Part shown: piece after piece, positions 31,465 to 42,595 of the stretch
Layout of the letters: each line of letters begins with the position of its first letter
Position numbering within the stretch: the first letter of the stretch is position 1
From: Rhabdophis nuchalis
Taxonomy: Eukaryota > Chordata > Lepidosauria > Squamata > Natricidae
DNA length: 64,000 nucleotides
Assembly (NCBI GenBank): GCA_039707465.1
Contig: CM077653.1
Coordinates: forward strand, 999,501 to 1,063,500
Direction of reading: 5' to 3'
Made by a program: the position numbers and the translations under genes
Notes under the pieces: generated by a model
The model's input: the letters and a program-made list of their open reading frames with translations, nothing else
The model's database searches: none
Told to the model about the DNA's origin: nothing

Positions 31465-31945
31465 GCTCATAAAACATCTCCAGGACTGAGCTGCCATAGA
31501 GAAAAAAAAAATCCATGCATACCTGTGGTCAGAATGGAATCTCAAGCTGGTCTGTGAATGCGCATGTATAGACTCAATTACACCGCTAATTGGCTAATGT
31601 GATTTCTGACTAAGCAGAGGGGAGGGGGCACAGGGGGTAAAGTTCAGACACCATTAAATGATTTTCCGTTTTGGCTCCACAGAAGAATGCTAGAATGTTG
31701 ATCCTAATAAATGATTGGATTTCTTTTGAACTTTGTCTCGAGGCTCGTAAATTTATTAGGTCTTCTTCTGGAATCTTTGCTTCTTCTCTAAGCAAACCAG
31801 GGGGACCCCTTAACCTCCCTTTGTCACAAGGCCCCCCACATTTGGTGTCCTTGCTTCTCCCACCCCCTCTTTGGCCACCTCTCTCTCTCTCTCGTGACCT
31901 CTCTGAAAACACACAGCCCTAATCTCAAGGGTAACCTGAAAGATT
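31465..31945. other. No recognised feature
   Basis: Unique-looking sequence with a poly-A run at 31502 and CT-rich 31875-31895. No gene is supported. Confidence 0.6.
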
Positions 31946-31947
31946 TG

Positions 31948-32195
31948 GGAAGGTTAAAGGTAAAGGTTTCCCTGCCCAGTCATGTCCGATTCTAGGGCAC
32001 GATGCTCATCTCCGTTTTCTTGGCCAAGGGAGCCAACGTTGTCCGAAGACATTTCCGTGGTCTGGTGGCCAGCATGGCTATATGCCAAAGGGACAGGGAA
32101 CACTCTTACCTTCCTACTGAAGTGGTACCTATTTATCTACTCACACCCGCATGCTTTTGAACGGGAGCTAAGGAGGAGCCCCTCCTAAACCAGGG
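31948..32195 (+). mobile_element. Squamate-type interspersed SINE-like repeat, 3'-truncated
   Basis: It opens AAGGTTAAAGGTAAAGGTTT, then CTAGGGCACGATGCTCATCTCC, TTGTCCGAAGACATTTCCG and CTACTCACACCCGCATGC. I recognise this order from a widespread squamate repeat that normally ends in a tRNA-like region; that end is absent here. The family name is uncertain. Confidence 0.7.
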
Positions 32196-32199
32196 GCTG

Positions 32200-33100
32200 T
32201 GCTGAGACAGAAGGGGAAAAATAAACACGGAAACTGAAGGATCTAAAGTGTATTTATTTGATTAAATATAATGTCAATATCCATGGGGTTTGGTTTATTA
32301 TCTTCCCCACCTGTTTCTTTGTTTTGTCTCAGAGATGTCACCCAGGGATTAAGTGCGGCCCTTGATTTGAAATTCCTGGTCAGAGGGGTGATCGCTTTTT
32401 TTTTAAAAAGTCCCCCCATAATTTGGGGAAAACCTTTGGACAAGATCTCCTTGATTACCTAGTTATGTAGTTCACTTGAGATTTTTGGAAGGTGCCCGGC
32501 TTTCATTTTGATTGACGTGCCTTCCTTTTCTGCCTTCCCCTTTGCTCTGTTCCTGTTGTTTTCTTTAGGTGGCTGAACGGTGGTTTTTATTTATTGAAAT
32601 TATTCTTAGGAATTCCTTGATATATAAATAGCTAAGTGGCTATTTTTGTCTTTTTGCTTTGGTCAGATCCCACAGTAGAAACCTGAAGAATCTGTTGTGA
32701 ACCTTGTAGCATCACTCGGCTCTCTATTTTGAGTCCAGAAAGTGGTAGCTGAGTATTTGTCTCACGTAGGTTAACTATTTTTCCTTACAGCTGCCCTACC
32801 TGATACGCTGGATTCCTTCTCCCCCGCCCCCCTTTTATTGGACGGGGAAACAAATGGAAAGGCTGTGACTTACTGGAGCTGCTTAAATAAACTCGGGAGC
32901 GTGAATGATTCCAGTCCCTGGTGGGTTTGGGTTTGTTCAAGAGACAGTGGGGAGGTTGAGTGACCTTTCTCACTGCTTCTGTTTGGCGGGTTTAGATGTG
33001 TGACTTGAGTAGAAGACCCTTCAAACAGAGAAAGGGGAGGGGGAGCTCGGAGGTGGTGGAGAGGATTATAGGGGCAACAGAACAGGTCAGCCGCTCCAGG
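32200..33100. other. No recognised gene
   Basis: Unique-looking, AT-rich in 32220-32760. No coding region or repeat I can name. Confidence 0.6.
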
Positions 33101-33102
33101 TA

Positions 33103-33848
33103 CCGTATTTTTCGGAATATAAGATGCTCCGAAATATAAGACGCACCTAGCTTTTGGGGAGGAAAACAAGAGCGGAAAAAATCTGCCTCTGCCTCCCAGC
33201 AATTTGCCTCCTTGCAACAAACAGCAAACGGTACAGACAATATACACTGTTTGTGATGTTACACTTCAGCCTATACTTGTACAGATACTGTTAAAATTGA
33301 ACTGCTTTCTGGGAGTATAGTTATTTTGTTAAGCTGTCTAGAACAGTGTTTCTCAACCTTGGGGAGTTTAAGGGGAGTGGACTTCAACTCCCAGAATAAA
33401 CTCCTCAAGGTTGAGAAACACTGGTCTAGAACAATAATAAAGCCGTCTTTAAAATATAAGTCTAAAAATTTGAACATTCTATAGGCATTTATAGTTATTG
33501 ACGTACCTCCTTGCAGCAAACAGCAAACAGCCTGATTAGCACAAGAAAAAAAATCTGCCTCTGCCTCCCAGCCGTTTGCCTCATGGAGCAAACAGCAGGT
33601 TTCACTTTCAGTGTGAGCAGGCCTCCCGATCATCAGCTGTTTCAGGCTGAGGGACTGCTGTAGCCTATTGCTGCCTTTGCAAGCCCCATTTTCCCCCTTT
33701 GCTGCAAGGAGGTAAATTGCTGGGAGGCAGAGGCCAAAGGGTGGGGGCCGGTGGGTGGGTGGGGCTGCATTCAGTGTATAAGATGCACCCAAATTTTCAA
33801 CCTCTTGTAGGGGGGGGAAAGGTGCATCTTATACTCCGAAAAATACGG
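33103..33848. mobile_element. TA-flanked non-autonomous DNA transposon with an element nested inside
   Basis: CCGTATTTTTCGGAATATAA at the left and TTATACTCCGAAAAATACGG at the right are inverted repeats, each bordered by TA (33101-33102, 33849-33850). This TIR is a widespread vertebrate repeat end, and a TA target points to the Tc1/mariner superfamily. Internal GCCTCTGCCTCCCAGC-GTTTGCCTC units recur near 33184 and 33558, with an inverted copy near 33705. A hAT-like MITE (33344-33423) is inserted within. No transposase frame. Confidence 0.85.
33344..33423. mobile_element. Nested hAT-like MITE, perfect 8-bp TSD
   Basis: The 80-bp element between identical GTCTAGAA copies (33336-33343 and 33424-33431) has ends CAGTGTTTCTCAACCTTGG and CAAGGTTGAGAAACACTG. 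It is inserted in the TA-flanked element, so it is the younger of the two. It is an internally deleted member of the CAGTGTTTCTCAACC type. Confidence 0.95.
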
Positions 33849-33941
33849 TAATATTATCATTATCATTTATTTCTCTTCTGATTTTGGAATGAAAAACAAG
33901 AGTACTCACGTGGAACATTTTTCCCCTTCATCAATTTAGAT

Positions 33942-34254
33942 CAGGGATCTCAAACTCGAATTCATTGAGGGCCACATCAAGGTTGTGTTTGGCCTTGGGG
34001 GCCCTTGGGGGGCGTGGCCAGCTGAACATCACTCGTGTTGTGGGCGCCTGTGGTGGACCATGGTGCATCTGCCAGTGAAAACGGAGCCTGGAAGGCGGCA
34101 ATGGCCTCCTGCAACCCTCTGCCACCGAGCTCCATTTTTACCGGCAGACGCACCGTGGGCCGATCCTTCAGTCGTTCCAGGGTGGCCCCCTGGGCCAGAT
34201 TTAAGCACCCCACAGGCCGAATATGGCCCGCGGGCCTTGAGTTCGACACCCTTG
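33942..34254. mobile_element. hAT-like MITE (CAGGGATCTCAAACTCGA type)
   Basis: The ends CAGGGATCTCAAACTCGAA and TTGAGTTCGACACCCTTG are inverted. The flanks ATTTAGAT/ACTGAGAT match at 6 of 8. The interior has GAGGGCCACATCAAG and GGCCGAATATGGCCCGCGGG. Confidence 0.9.
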
Positions 34255-34595
34255 ACTGAGATCTGAATGGGCCTGCGTAGATACCTCTGCGCATACACAA
34301 ACACACCCACAGAGGTGGACGAGCTTAACAAAAATGCAGGCCTCCCAAATGGGAGGAGAGCCATTGATTTGATTTCCTCTCTTTATTTGGGAGATTAGCG
34401 AAGAGATAGCAAGTCGCTGTCGCCATCAGAAAAGAGTGGTGAGAAGGACCCCGTCTTATCCTTCACCTTCTCCATGAGTGACGTCTTAAGTTGGAGGAAG
34501 ATTTACAGATTAGTTGCTAGGTATTTATTTATTTATTTGCTTGTTGCGGTTGACACTTTTCTTAATTGACTGTCCCTCTGTCTTCTTCCCCGTAG

Positions 34596-34762
34596 CAACC
34601 ATTTTGCTGGAATCCGCCCAAGGATTCCGATCACGTCTCGACTTCCCTCTCGGAACAGGCTTGGTGTTTCTCTCTGAAACGAGTCCCTTCCTTCCCCCAC
34701 CCTTCTCTGCTCCTGTCTTTGGACTGCCTGGTGTCCGCTCACCTGGTTCAGTCTCCATCCAG
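34596..34762 (+). other. Exon-like block with acceptor, open frame and donor
   Basis: The pyrimidine-rich tract 34570-34592 ends CCCCGTAG (34588-34595). 167 nt later, CATCCAG|GTGAGC (34756-34768) is a strong donor. The frame running through starts ATILLESAQGFRSR and stays open. The protein segment is hydrophobic/Pro-rich and matches nothing I recognise. This could be a real exon of an unseen gene or a chance pair of splice motifs. Confidence 0.25.
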
Positions 34763-35385
34763 GTGAGCTTGGCAGGTAGAATATCCAGAGGGCCAGAATG
34801 GAAGGACAAGATCCCACAGTTGTTCCCAATTTCTCCATGGCTTTCGTAGCATAAAGTGGCAGCAGCTTTTTAAGCTCCCTCAGTCGAGGCCTGGCTAAAA
34901 CAGGGGAGCCATTCATGAAGCCCCTGAAATCAAGTCTGCCTAGGAGGACCACAGCAACCACCCTCATCTCCGTCCTCAGGGGCCCAGTGGTCCATCTTCT
35001 TCAAGAAGCCATCTATCTCTGGCTGATTGGCGGATGTGGCTGCTTCCTTTCCCTGGGTGAGGCAAAACCAGCCAGTTGGTTCAATTTGGAGAGCTTGTTG
35101 CTCAACCACGAGAATCCATCCTGTTTAGAAAACGCCCACAAGCAAAGAAACTTAAGGTATGGGGAACGTCTTCTGAGTCCCACTTACGCCATTTGATGCT
35201 TGCTAGGAAACGCTGGGTGAGCTTGGGGTAAAAGGTGGGAAGCCTTCAGCTCCCTCGGTGCTTCCAACTTCAGCGCAGCTCTTGGGGGAAATCACAAGGC
35301 CCCTTTACTGGGGAAGACCAGTCGCACCAGGTGACCAAGGTCGGCTTTGTGGGTCTGCAGACATCCAGAGGCAGCCAAAAGAAGT

Positions 35386-35467
35386 GAGAGAGGGAGGGAA
35401 GGAGAGAGGGAAGGAAGGAAGGAATTCTTTCTCTCTCTCTCTCTCTCCCTCTCTCTCTCTGTCTCTT
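35386..35467. repeat. Purine block abutting pyrimidine block
   Basis: (GGAA/GAGG)n at 35386-35423 meets (CT)n at 35427-35467 through GAATTC, giving a strand switch in purine content. Confidence 0.9.
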
Positions 35468-35994
35468 TGATGGGCTCCAGCTCTTTTATTGATTACTAGG
35501 TCCCCCATTTGGGCAGGATCTACTAATGGCAACCTCTGTGCTGAAGTTGGTTTACCTATTCAGTTTGCCCTTTAGAGCAAAGCCCCTTACAGGATCCAAT
35601 CTGAGTCGGTTACCAGGACCAGAGGTTGGCCAATCCTGAGCATGGGCTCCAGCACGAGACCGAAAGCTGGGAAGAATAAATCTTAGGTCCTGGTGACCGA
35701 CCCAGACTAGATCCTGCAATGGGACACGTATATTTGCCTTCATTCCTCAAAGCTCTTATCTTCGCTCCTGGCTGATGATGGGGCATGTCGAGATTAGACT
35801 TAAACACCTTTTTTTTTTTGGCTCATTGTATGAGTTGTCCTTTGAATAGGTTTCTTCTTCATTTAAATGACAAGACTCTCTCTGCTGATCTCCTCCCTGC
35901 TACATCTGGTGGCCCAGGGCACAAGTGCTTCTTTATTTGAGTTCAAGGACAGAACTATCTACCTGGAGTAGGTAGAGCATTGCTATTTGCCTGG

Positions 35995-36103
35995 TAGTTG
36001 TTGTTGTTGTTGTTGTCGTCGTCCTCCTCCTCCTCCTCCTCCTCCTCCTCCTCCTTCCCCCCCCCTCCTCCTCCTCCTCCACCTCCCTCCCTCTCTCTCT
36101 TGT
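35995..36103. repeat. GTT/GTC/TCC trinucleotide array
   Basis: (GTT)n grades through GTC into (TCC)n with C-runs. A compound trinucleotide repeat. Confidence 0.93.
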
Positions 36104-36398
36104 GTGCAACAGAGGAGTTGAGTCCCAGGTCCTAGGAAAAGCTTCCCCACACTCAGCCAATAGATTTACGCCGCCTTAGCCCTGTCCCCTTGTACAGAAC
36201 CCAGCACAAATCAATAGGAAGAGAGAGAGAATGTAGAGAGTGTTGAAATGAGTTTGATTGTCTCGCTTAATATATACTCTTTAAGTCTTTCTAATGCAAC
36301 AGCATGATGCTAACTTCCTTTGACATTCTAACTGTGCATTACTCACTACATCAATCGATCATAGTTCTGCCCTGCATGGAGTATTGATGGACAACTTA

Positions 36399-36401
<3 letters not shown>

Positions 36402-36494
<93 letters not shown>
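36402..36494. repeat. (CT)n microsatellite, about 46 units
   Basis: 93 bp of uninterrupted CT, followed by CCCCCC. Confidence 0.98.
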
Positions 36495-36497
<3 letters not shown>

Positions 36498-37001
36498 CCC
36501 TTTTAAGAGAAGCATGGGTAATTAAGCAATGCACTCTGCGAGTGAGGCTGGGTGTCTTTCTTTCATAAAGAACCCATCATGAATAAAAAGTGCATTAACC
36601 GAATTAAACTCTTGCATGCCTCTAGCTCAGTAATGATGGGCTGAGCTTTTATGAATTCCATGGCTGGGGAGCCTGGCTCCTGTTCATCCAAGGCTGCCAC
36701 AGTGGATTGAAGAGCCTCCTCTGGCGGAGGGTTGGCCTTGGGGAGGATGCAGAGACCATGTCAGCTGATGGAGAAGAGCCTCCTTGAGTGCCTGCTCCCC
36801 TTTTCCAGAAGGAGAAAGAAAACCCTCAAGAGGGCAGGGGCAGGACTCAGCCTCTCCGGGAGACCTTCAGCATTCCCAGCTCTGCCTCCTGCTTTCTCGG
36901 AGGCTCCCGGGCAACAGGTGGCCAAAGAGCGCCTGAAACCGGCCCAGCCAAGGCCCCGTTGCCTTTCACACAACCGCCTGAACCAAGCAAGGAGCTTAGG
37001 C

Positions 37002-37532
37002 CAGGGGGGGAGTGTAAAACGTTTTGCCCACCGGTTCTCTGGGGGTGGTTTGGTTGGGGTCATGTGACTGAGTGGGCGTGGTCAACTTTTTAAAAAATGT
37101 AAAGCATTGTTTACTATCTATTTGCCTGAACTGGTAATAAAAAAATGCTTTAAGGAGTGAAAAAAAATGTTCAGCTATGCTGTGCGATTGTGGGAAACCC
37201 CCCTCCCCTTTTTAAAGCATTTCAGGTGAATAGGTAGTAAAAATGCTTTAAAAAGTGAAGAAAAGAGGTTTCCATGATTGCACGGCACAGCTGATTGTCA
37301 TGGTGTCAACTTGTAATTAGGGCATCTTTTGGAAACTTCACACATGGGACCCTTTTTTCCAGTTGGGGCGAATAGGCAGGGGGAAAATGCTTTAAAAAAA
37401 GGGGGGGAAGCTTCTGACAATCGCGTGGCTCAGAGCTGAGCTATGCGATCCTCAGAAGCTTTTTCTTTTTTTTACAGAGCCAACAATAATCGTCCCTACC
37501 AGTTTGTGTGAACCGGTAGCACTTCAGCCCTG
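37002..37532. mobile_element. hAT-like non-autonomous element, 531 bp
   Basis: The ends CAGGGGGGGAGTGTAAAACG and 'gtagcacttcagccctg' are weak inverted repeats, with subterminal CCGGTTCTCTGGGGG/GAACCGGTAG as in the GGTGGGATTCA family. The flanks GCTTAGGC/GGTCAGGC match at 6 of 8. The interior has three AT-rich segments around AAAATGCTTTAAAAAGTG (37142, 37238, 37387), an internal repeat. Confidence 0.7.
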
Positions 37533-38512
37533 GGTCAGGCCCTCTGCACTTCCAAGTTGGTGAAGAGTCAGAAAAGTAGCAAGAAGAGACGTGGGTCTCT
37601 ACTTGAGGGCCCCTGGTCATGAGTTCAGGGAGGTCTCATGTTTGAAGGGGGTGTTGAGAACTCTATGGCTCCCTGCCCAGAAGAAATGGAGTCCCCCTTG
37701 CAGGCCCATTCTCTCGTGGGCAGAAGCGAAGTAGTGGCATCCTTCCGGAAGCGGTTGGCAAGGAGCGCCCCTGTTTCTCATGAAGTCAGGCCTGTTGACG
37801 GAGGCTTTGTCTGTGCATCCGTGTGTCTCAAGGGACGTGAGGAATCTGTAGGGTAGGGAACCAACATTGGGGAGAAATTGAGCAGGTTGAGTGGCGAAGA
37901 TCTCCTGGGCGTCTGTAGAGCCAGTCATTGCTGCCCCAAGGCTTGGCATGTCTTTGGATCTTCTTTATCATCAGGAATGATAATAATCATTCCATGATCA
38001 AAAGGGTCCCACTTGGTGCCCGCTTATGGCTTCCTGTGCAAAGTTGTTTGTAAACGTATGGCTCCTTGTGCAAGAAAAATCCCCCAGGGTGTCTCAGGGT
38101 CAGCCCCTGAGTTCCACAGAGTTCCCCGTCATTTCTGTCTGGAGCTCTTGCTCTCCTTCTCCTTGCTCAACCATCGGCCTTAGAAAACCACCAATGAAGG
38201 GAGAAACTGCCCAGAGAACTGTTCAGTTCTGCGGAGGGAGTCGCTGTGGCCAAAGGGCCACCGTTGCAGAGCTGGACAGGAAGTACAGCTTATTTGCTCC
38301 GTGGTGAGTCTGTTTTTTTTTTTAATGCACTGTCAAATTAGGTTTGTATTGCATGTTTCAGATAAAGCCTTTTGATCCTTGTTTCTGTAAGATAATCCTA
38401 AATTCTTAGTTGGAGAATAGAGGGCCATGATGGGTTTAATTCCTCAAAAAACCCCAAACCACCCAGCCCCATGGAATGTAAATGCAGGCGTCTGATAAGG
38501 TAGGATTTCCTA

Positions 38513-38526
38513 GTTGCTATAGTAAC
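38513..38526. promoter_or_regulatory. RFX X-box-like motif
   Basis: GTTGCTATAGTAAC is a near-palindrome matching the RFX X-box pattern (GTTRCC..RGYAAC with one departure). It sits in a CNE-like stretch just after TGATAAGG. Confidence 0.4.
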
Positions 38527-39889
38527 CCCCGGGTCATGAGCCCAAGAAAATAAAGGGAGGCCTGAAGCGGTGAGGATGATTATAAAATTTAACTGTCATT
38601 CTTCATTTGGAGTTGATGGCAAACATTATTTACTTAAGTTTATCTCCTGGCAGGCAAAGATTCTTTGAGCTGGGGTGCAGATCCTGGGCTTGGGCATCTT
38701 TGACATGATGTGAACCCCACATTTATTACTCTAACCAGGCAATTTGTACATAATATTCTCCTAAGCAGCGACGCCTACTAAGAAAACGAGAGCTTTCGCT
38801 TGCAAATCCAACCGGGAAAAGCTTTTGTGAGCCCCACCCTCTGCTGCATGGCGGTGCTCTTCACCCCCCATGCCAGCCTGCAGGAGGGCACTCGCGCAGC
38901 AGTGCAAGGTTTCTTCTCCTCAGGTGCCAGGGGAGGAAATGGGTGGGCCTGGCACGGGTTCAGGTCCCTCAGGTCACAGCGTGGGCTGGATGGGCAGCCC
39001 AGGAGAGCTCGGGGCACCTCCCTGGGTCTTGGAGGAGACACCTGGAGGACACGTTCGGCTCCAGCAGCTGTCATATTTCTGTGGTTTGTAACATGGGAGG
39101 TTTTGACCCTCTCCTTGGAGGGTCCCGCCCCATGAAGGCTGGCAGTGTGGAGGTTGGTCTGACACTGTATTGGCTGCGGCACATGCTTGTCACGTGTGGT
39201 GGATGCTGATTGGACCCCTTGAACCTCTGTGGCGTTTAGAAGAGAGAGAGGAAATGTTTTCTTGGTTCTCACCTGGCTTGGCCTCCAGCCGCTCAGTCAA
39301 GGCACTCTCTGAGCTTGCTAGTTTTCTTGCAGATGCTACAAATGGTCTCCGTTATTGATCCCAGCAACCCAATGTGACAATTGAGCCCCTTCAAAAAAGG
39401 CCACCTTTGAACCCCGTGGGATTGGGTTGGCAGTGCCCACGCTTGGTGTGCCAGGGTGACTTTCCTCACAACCAGCCTTGATTCTTTCCCCAGGAAGATT
39501 TCTCCTGGCGGGGACTGATTCTGGTTGTTAAGGCTACTTTGCACCAGTTTACTTGGAGTAGAAGGAAAGGGGGGGGGGTCATTTCCTGCACCCTCCCTTA
39601 CAACTCTTGAAAAGGCTTTCCATCTTTCAAAAGGCAGTGGGGTTGCTTGGGCAGCTTCCAAGGGGAAACCTTGGGTGGGAAGGGCCGAAGCATCGGGACC
39701 CCCGCACCATCTCTTCCTGGGACCCAACCCTTGAGAAGGTTCAGCTGAGTAACCCATCCCTGTGGTCATCAGTTGAAGAGGGGTCCAGTCTCTTTCCACC
39801 TCCCTTCCAAGGGAAAGGTGGGCCAGCGTGGGCCACGCAGCGATTTATTTTTAAGACCCTGCGGAAGAGAGATTGAAGCCAGCAATAAT

Positions 39890-40150
39890 TCACTCTAAAA
39901 GTATTCACACAATATGAACAGCCAGTTATTTTTGCCCATTTAAATCATCTGGCATGTTTTTTCCTTCCCTATTTATAGCTTAATTTTAACTTGGGTGAAA
40001 TGAAAAATGGCTGCATTTGCCAAAAGAAGTGCCATTAAAGTAGCTAATGTGAAATTCTCATTTTCAATCAGAAGAGAATTATGAGGGGTTTTATGCAACA
40101 GATTATTCCTAAACGTGTCTCTTTTTTTGCCTGCAAGTGTTTAAATATTA
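39890..40150. other. AT-rich CNE-like block
   Basis: Unique sequence with TTTAAATCATCTGG, TAATTTTAACTTGG and TCAATCAGAAGAG, and almost no CpG. The inference rests on composition. Confidence 0.3.
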
Positions 40151-40293
40151 AGCCGAATGTTATTTCATTCCAGGGTTGGTATAACATTTGCCCACGCAAG
40201 CAAGGAAGCTTCCATGACTGAAGAGTTGTTGGTGTTGCTGAGATTTGTCGTGTTCTCTCGCTCCCAACAACTCAAGCGAAAGAGTCCATTTCT

Positions 40294-40686
40294 CCAGGGT
40301 TGCCCCAGAGGTGCCTTTTGTTTCCCAAGAGGCAACTGGACTTCCTGGTTTTTCTTTGAGGATGTTTCGCTTCTCATCCAGGGAGCTTCTTCATCTTTGA
40401 CTGGCTGGTGGGTCAGAAGAGCCAGAGATTTATTTATTTTATTTTATTTTATCAAATTTCTATACCGCCCTATCTCCCTGGTGGGACTCAGGGCGGTGCA
40501 CAGGAAGAATAAAAACACCATAACATATAATCACAGTATAAAATAGAATTAAATTAGTAAGTCTGTGCTAAAAAGTAATTAAAAACTATTAAAAACGTTA
40601 TATTTAAAATGAGAAGCGAAACGTCTTCAAAGAAAAACCAGAAAGTCCAGTTGCCTCTTAAAAAAGCACCCTTGGGACAACCAGGA
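40294..40686. mobile_element. Foldback element interrupted by an L2-type tail
   Basis: Left arm: GAGGCAACTGGACTTCCTGG, then TTTCTTTGAGGATGTTTCGC and TTCTCATCC. Right arm: ATGAGAAGCGAAACGTCTTC, then CCAGAAAGTCCAGTTGCCTC and AAAGCACCCTTGGGACAACC. The arms are inverse copies. The same element occurs at 60308-60540. An L2-type LINE tail (40429-40606) sits exactly between the arms. Confidence 0.85.
40429..40606 (-). mobile_element. L2-type LINE 3' tail between foldback arms
   Basis: (TTTA/TTTTA)n at the left, then TACCGCCCTATCTCCCTGG and GGGACTCAGGGCGGTGCACA, then AATAAAAACACC. The core matches 3806-3860 in order and orientation. Confidence 0.85.
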
Positions 40687-40689
40687 CCT

Positions 40690-41910
40690 GGTTGACGGAG
40701 AATCTCCATAGGCGTTTCTCTCACGTGGTTCTTCTCACGTCCACCAGTGGGACTGATGAGAAAGTGGATGGTTCTTTTTCTGAAGGCGTCTTGTTCTTCT
40801 GAGGCTTTGCTCCACGAGACACACCAACTCCAGCAAGAACCATGCCCAATATTTCACACCGAATTGAAAATTATGCAAAAGCAGGTATCACAAAAAGATG
40901 CTTTGGAGTCTTCTCTGTGATCTTTGCCTTAAAACAGAAACGTGGAGATGACCAAACATGACGCCTCCAAACATTATTTTATGATGCTTTACCCTCCAGA
41001 GTTTTGGGGGTTTCATAGTTCAGGGATATCCCATCTCCCAGTTTTGTCTTTGCCACGGGGGCTCCGTTGTGCTGCTTTCAAAACATCTCACACAAGTCAG
41101 TGCTTGGGATAGACCTCTCTGGAGCACCTCTCCAGACATCTGAGAGGTTTGAGGTCTCATTTCTGGGATAGCAGCAGTTCTCCCCTCAAGCACCCTAGTT
41201 TGCTGCTTCCCTTTCTGAAGAAAATGCCCCCTCCTTTTAGATAGAGCTGGTGAGAGACAGGGCCATGAGGTCTTGAGCCTTCTCTCTTGAGCTGGAAGCA
41301 GCCCACCCCAACCTTCACAAAGGGTTCCAAGCATGACACGGTCCTGCAGACCCAGGGCCAGGAGCAGCCCCCACCACTGAAAGAGAGAAGGTCTCCACCC
41401 CAGGGGCTTCCTCCAGGAAGACCTGCCCGCAGGCCTAGGGCAGGGGGGCTGGCCAACCTGACTTGCAACAGGCTGCCAAGATGGGATTTAAAGGCCCAAA
41501 TGCAGCCCCCAAGACTTGGCAGAAGTGGATAACAATGCAGCTGGTTCTGAGAGAAGCGAAGCCACAACACAAGAAAGCTCTGGGGCTTTTCTCTTTTTTG
41601 TGTGTGTGTGCAAAATTTCCATTCCTTGCCAGGCCTTTTTTCGCCCCGATGTGTGAATGTATCCAGTCGGTTGGGACGACTGATCTTGCAGTCAATTATT
41701 CACGAACATATGGAGCTCAATTTGCACACAAGATGAGGCGACTTGTTGACTCCAGAAGGAAAGTTTTCTGAGCAAGAGTGGCCATCTGTCTCAGAAACGG
41801 TAATTAAGCCAGACAGCCGCCTCTTCGCCAAAAAAGAGGGGAGATTTTGCTAGGGGGAGCTCGGCTGCTGTCCTGCTCCCCTCCTTCCGGAAGAGTCCAG
41901 GCACCACCAC
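40690..41910. other. No recognised feature
   Basis: Unique-looking DNA with a short (GT)n at about 41598-41610. No gene is supported. Confidence 0.6.
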
Positions 41911-41916
41911 ACGAAC

Positions 41917-42595
41917 CAGAGGTTGCATTCAGCCGGTTTGCATCGGTTCAGGCGAACCGGTAGGGGAAATTTGACCTTGTTCGCTGACCTGGTAACAACC
42001 TCTGGCTGGCCCCACCCCTGCCTGCCCAGTTGCCCGGTCGCCGCTCGCTCACCTTGCCTGCCCACTCAACGCTCGCTCGCCCGACCCATCCCAGCCCTAT
42101 ATATGTTGCCTTTGCCACGCAGTTGCCCAGTTGCCTCCGCTCCTTGCCCATTCTTCTCAGCTCACCAAAGGTAAGCATGCCACCCGCTTGCCCTTCGCCT
42201 TGGGTCAGGTGCTGAGGCCCAGGGATTCTCAGAGGCCCTGGAGCCTCTGCCCAGTTGCCATTTGTCTTGGCCAGGGGAAGGCGCCATTCCCTGCCTCCGG
42301 CCTTCCCAGGGCCTCCTCCTGCATGCCATTCACTCACCCTTCACCACACGTTGCTCCGTTTCCCCTCCTTCAGAGGCCCTGCCCTGTCCTTACTTCATCT
42401 CTCTGTGGGCTTCCCTTAACCCTCCTGTGGCTGGTGGGAGAGGGTTGGACCAGGGCTGAGCTGTCACCACCGGGCTCCCTGCCAGCTGCATCTCTCCTCC
42501 CTCGATGTTGAGTTGGCCATGCCCACTCAGTCACATGACCCCTGCCAAGCCATGCCCACAGAACCGGTAGTAAAACAAATTGAATCCCTCCCCTG
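41917..42595. mobile_element. Long member of the GGTGGGATTCA hAT-like family (679 bp)
   Basis: CAGAGGTTGCATTCAGCCGG at the left and 'agtaaaacaaattgaatccctcccctg' at the right match the short copies. The flanks ACACGAAC/GCATGAAC agree at 6 of 8. The extra 450 bp is GC/pyrimidine-rich with repeated TGCCCAGTTGCC and GCTCGCTC-type units. It is either an older, longer progenitor or a copy that gained sequence. Confidence 0.78.

Larger units (their letters stand above)
34270..36990. other. No recognised gene; several simple repeats
   Basis: It contains the exon-like block 34596-34762 and repeats listed separately. 36500-36680 is AT-rich and CNE-like. The remaining frames are not recognisable. Confidence 0.5.
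37540..40285. other. No recognised gene; CNE-like blocks
   Basis: 38300-38650 and 39890-40150 are AT-rich, CpG-poor and non-repetitive. The rest is GC-rich unique DNA with only incidental frames. Confidence 0.45.

Noticed and set aside
31948..32195. tRNA gene
   Set aside because: The repeat is SINE-like, but the tRNA-like part is missing and no cloverleaf can be drawn.
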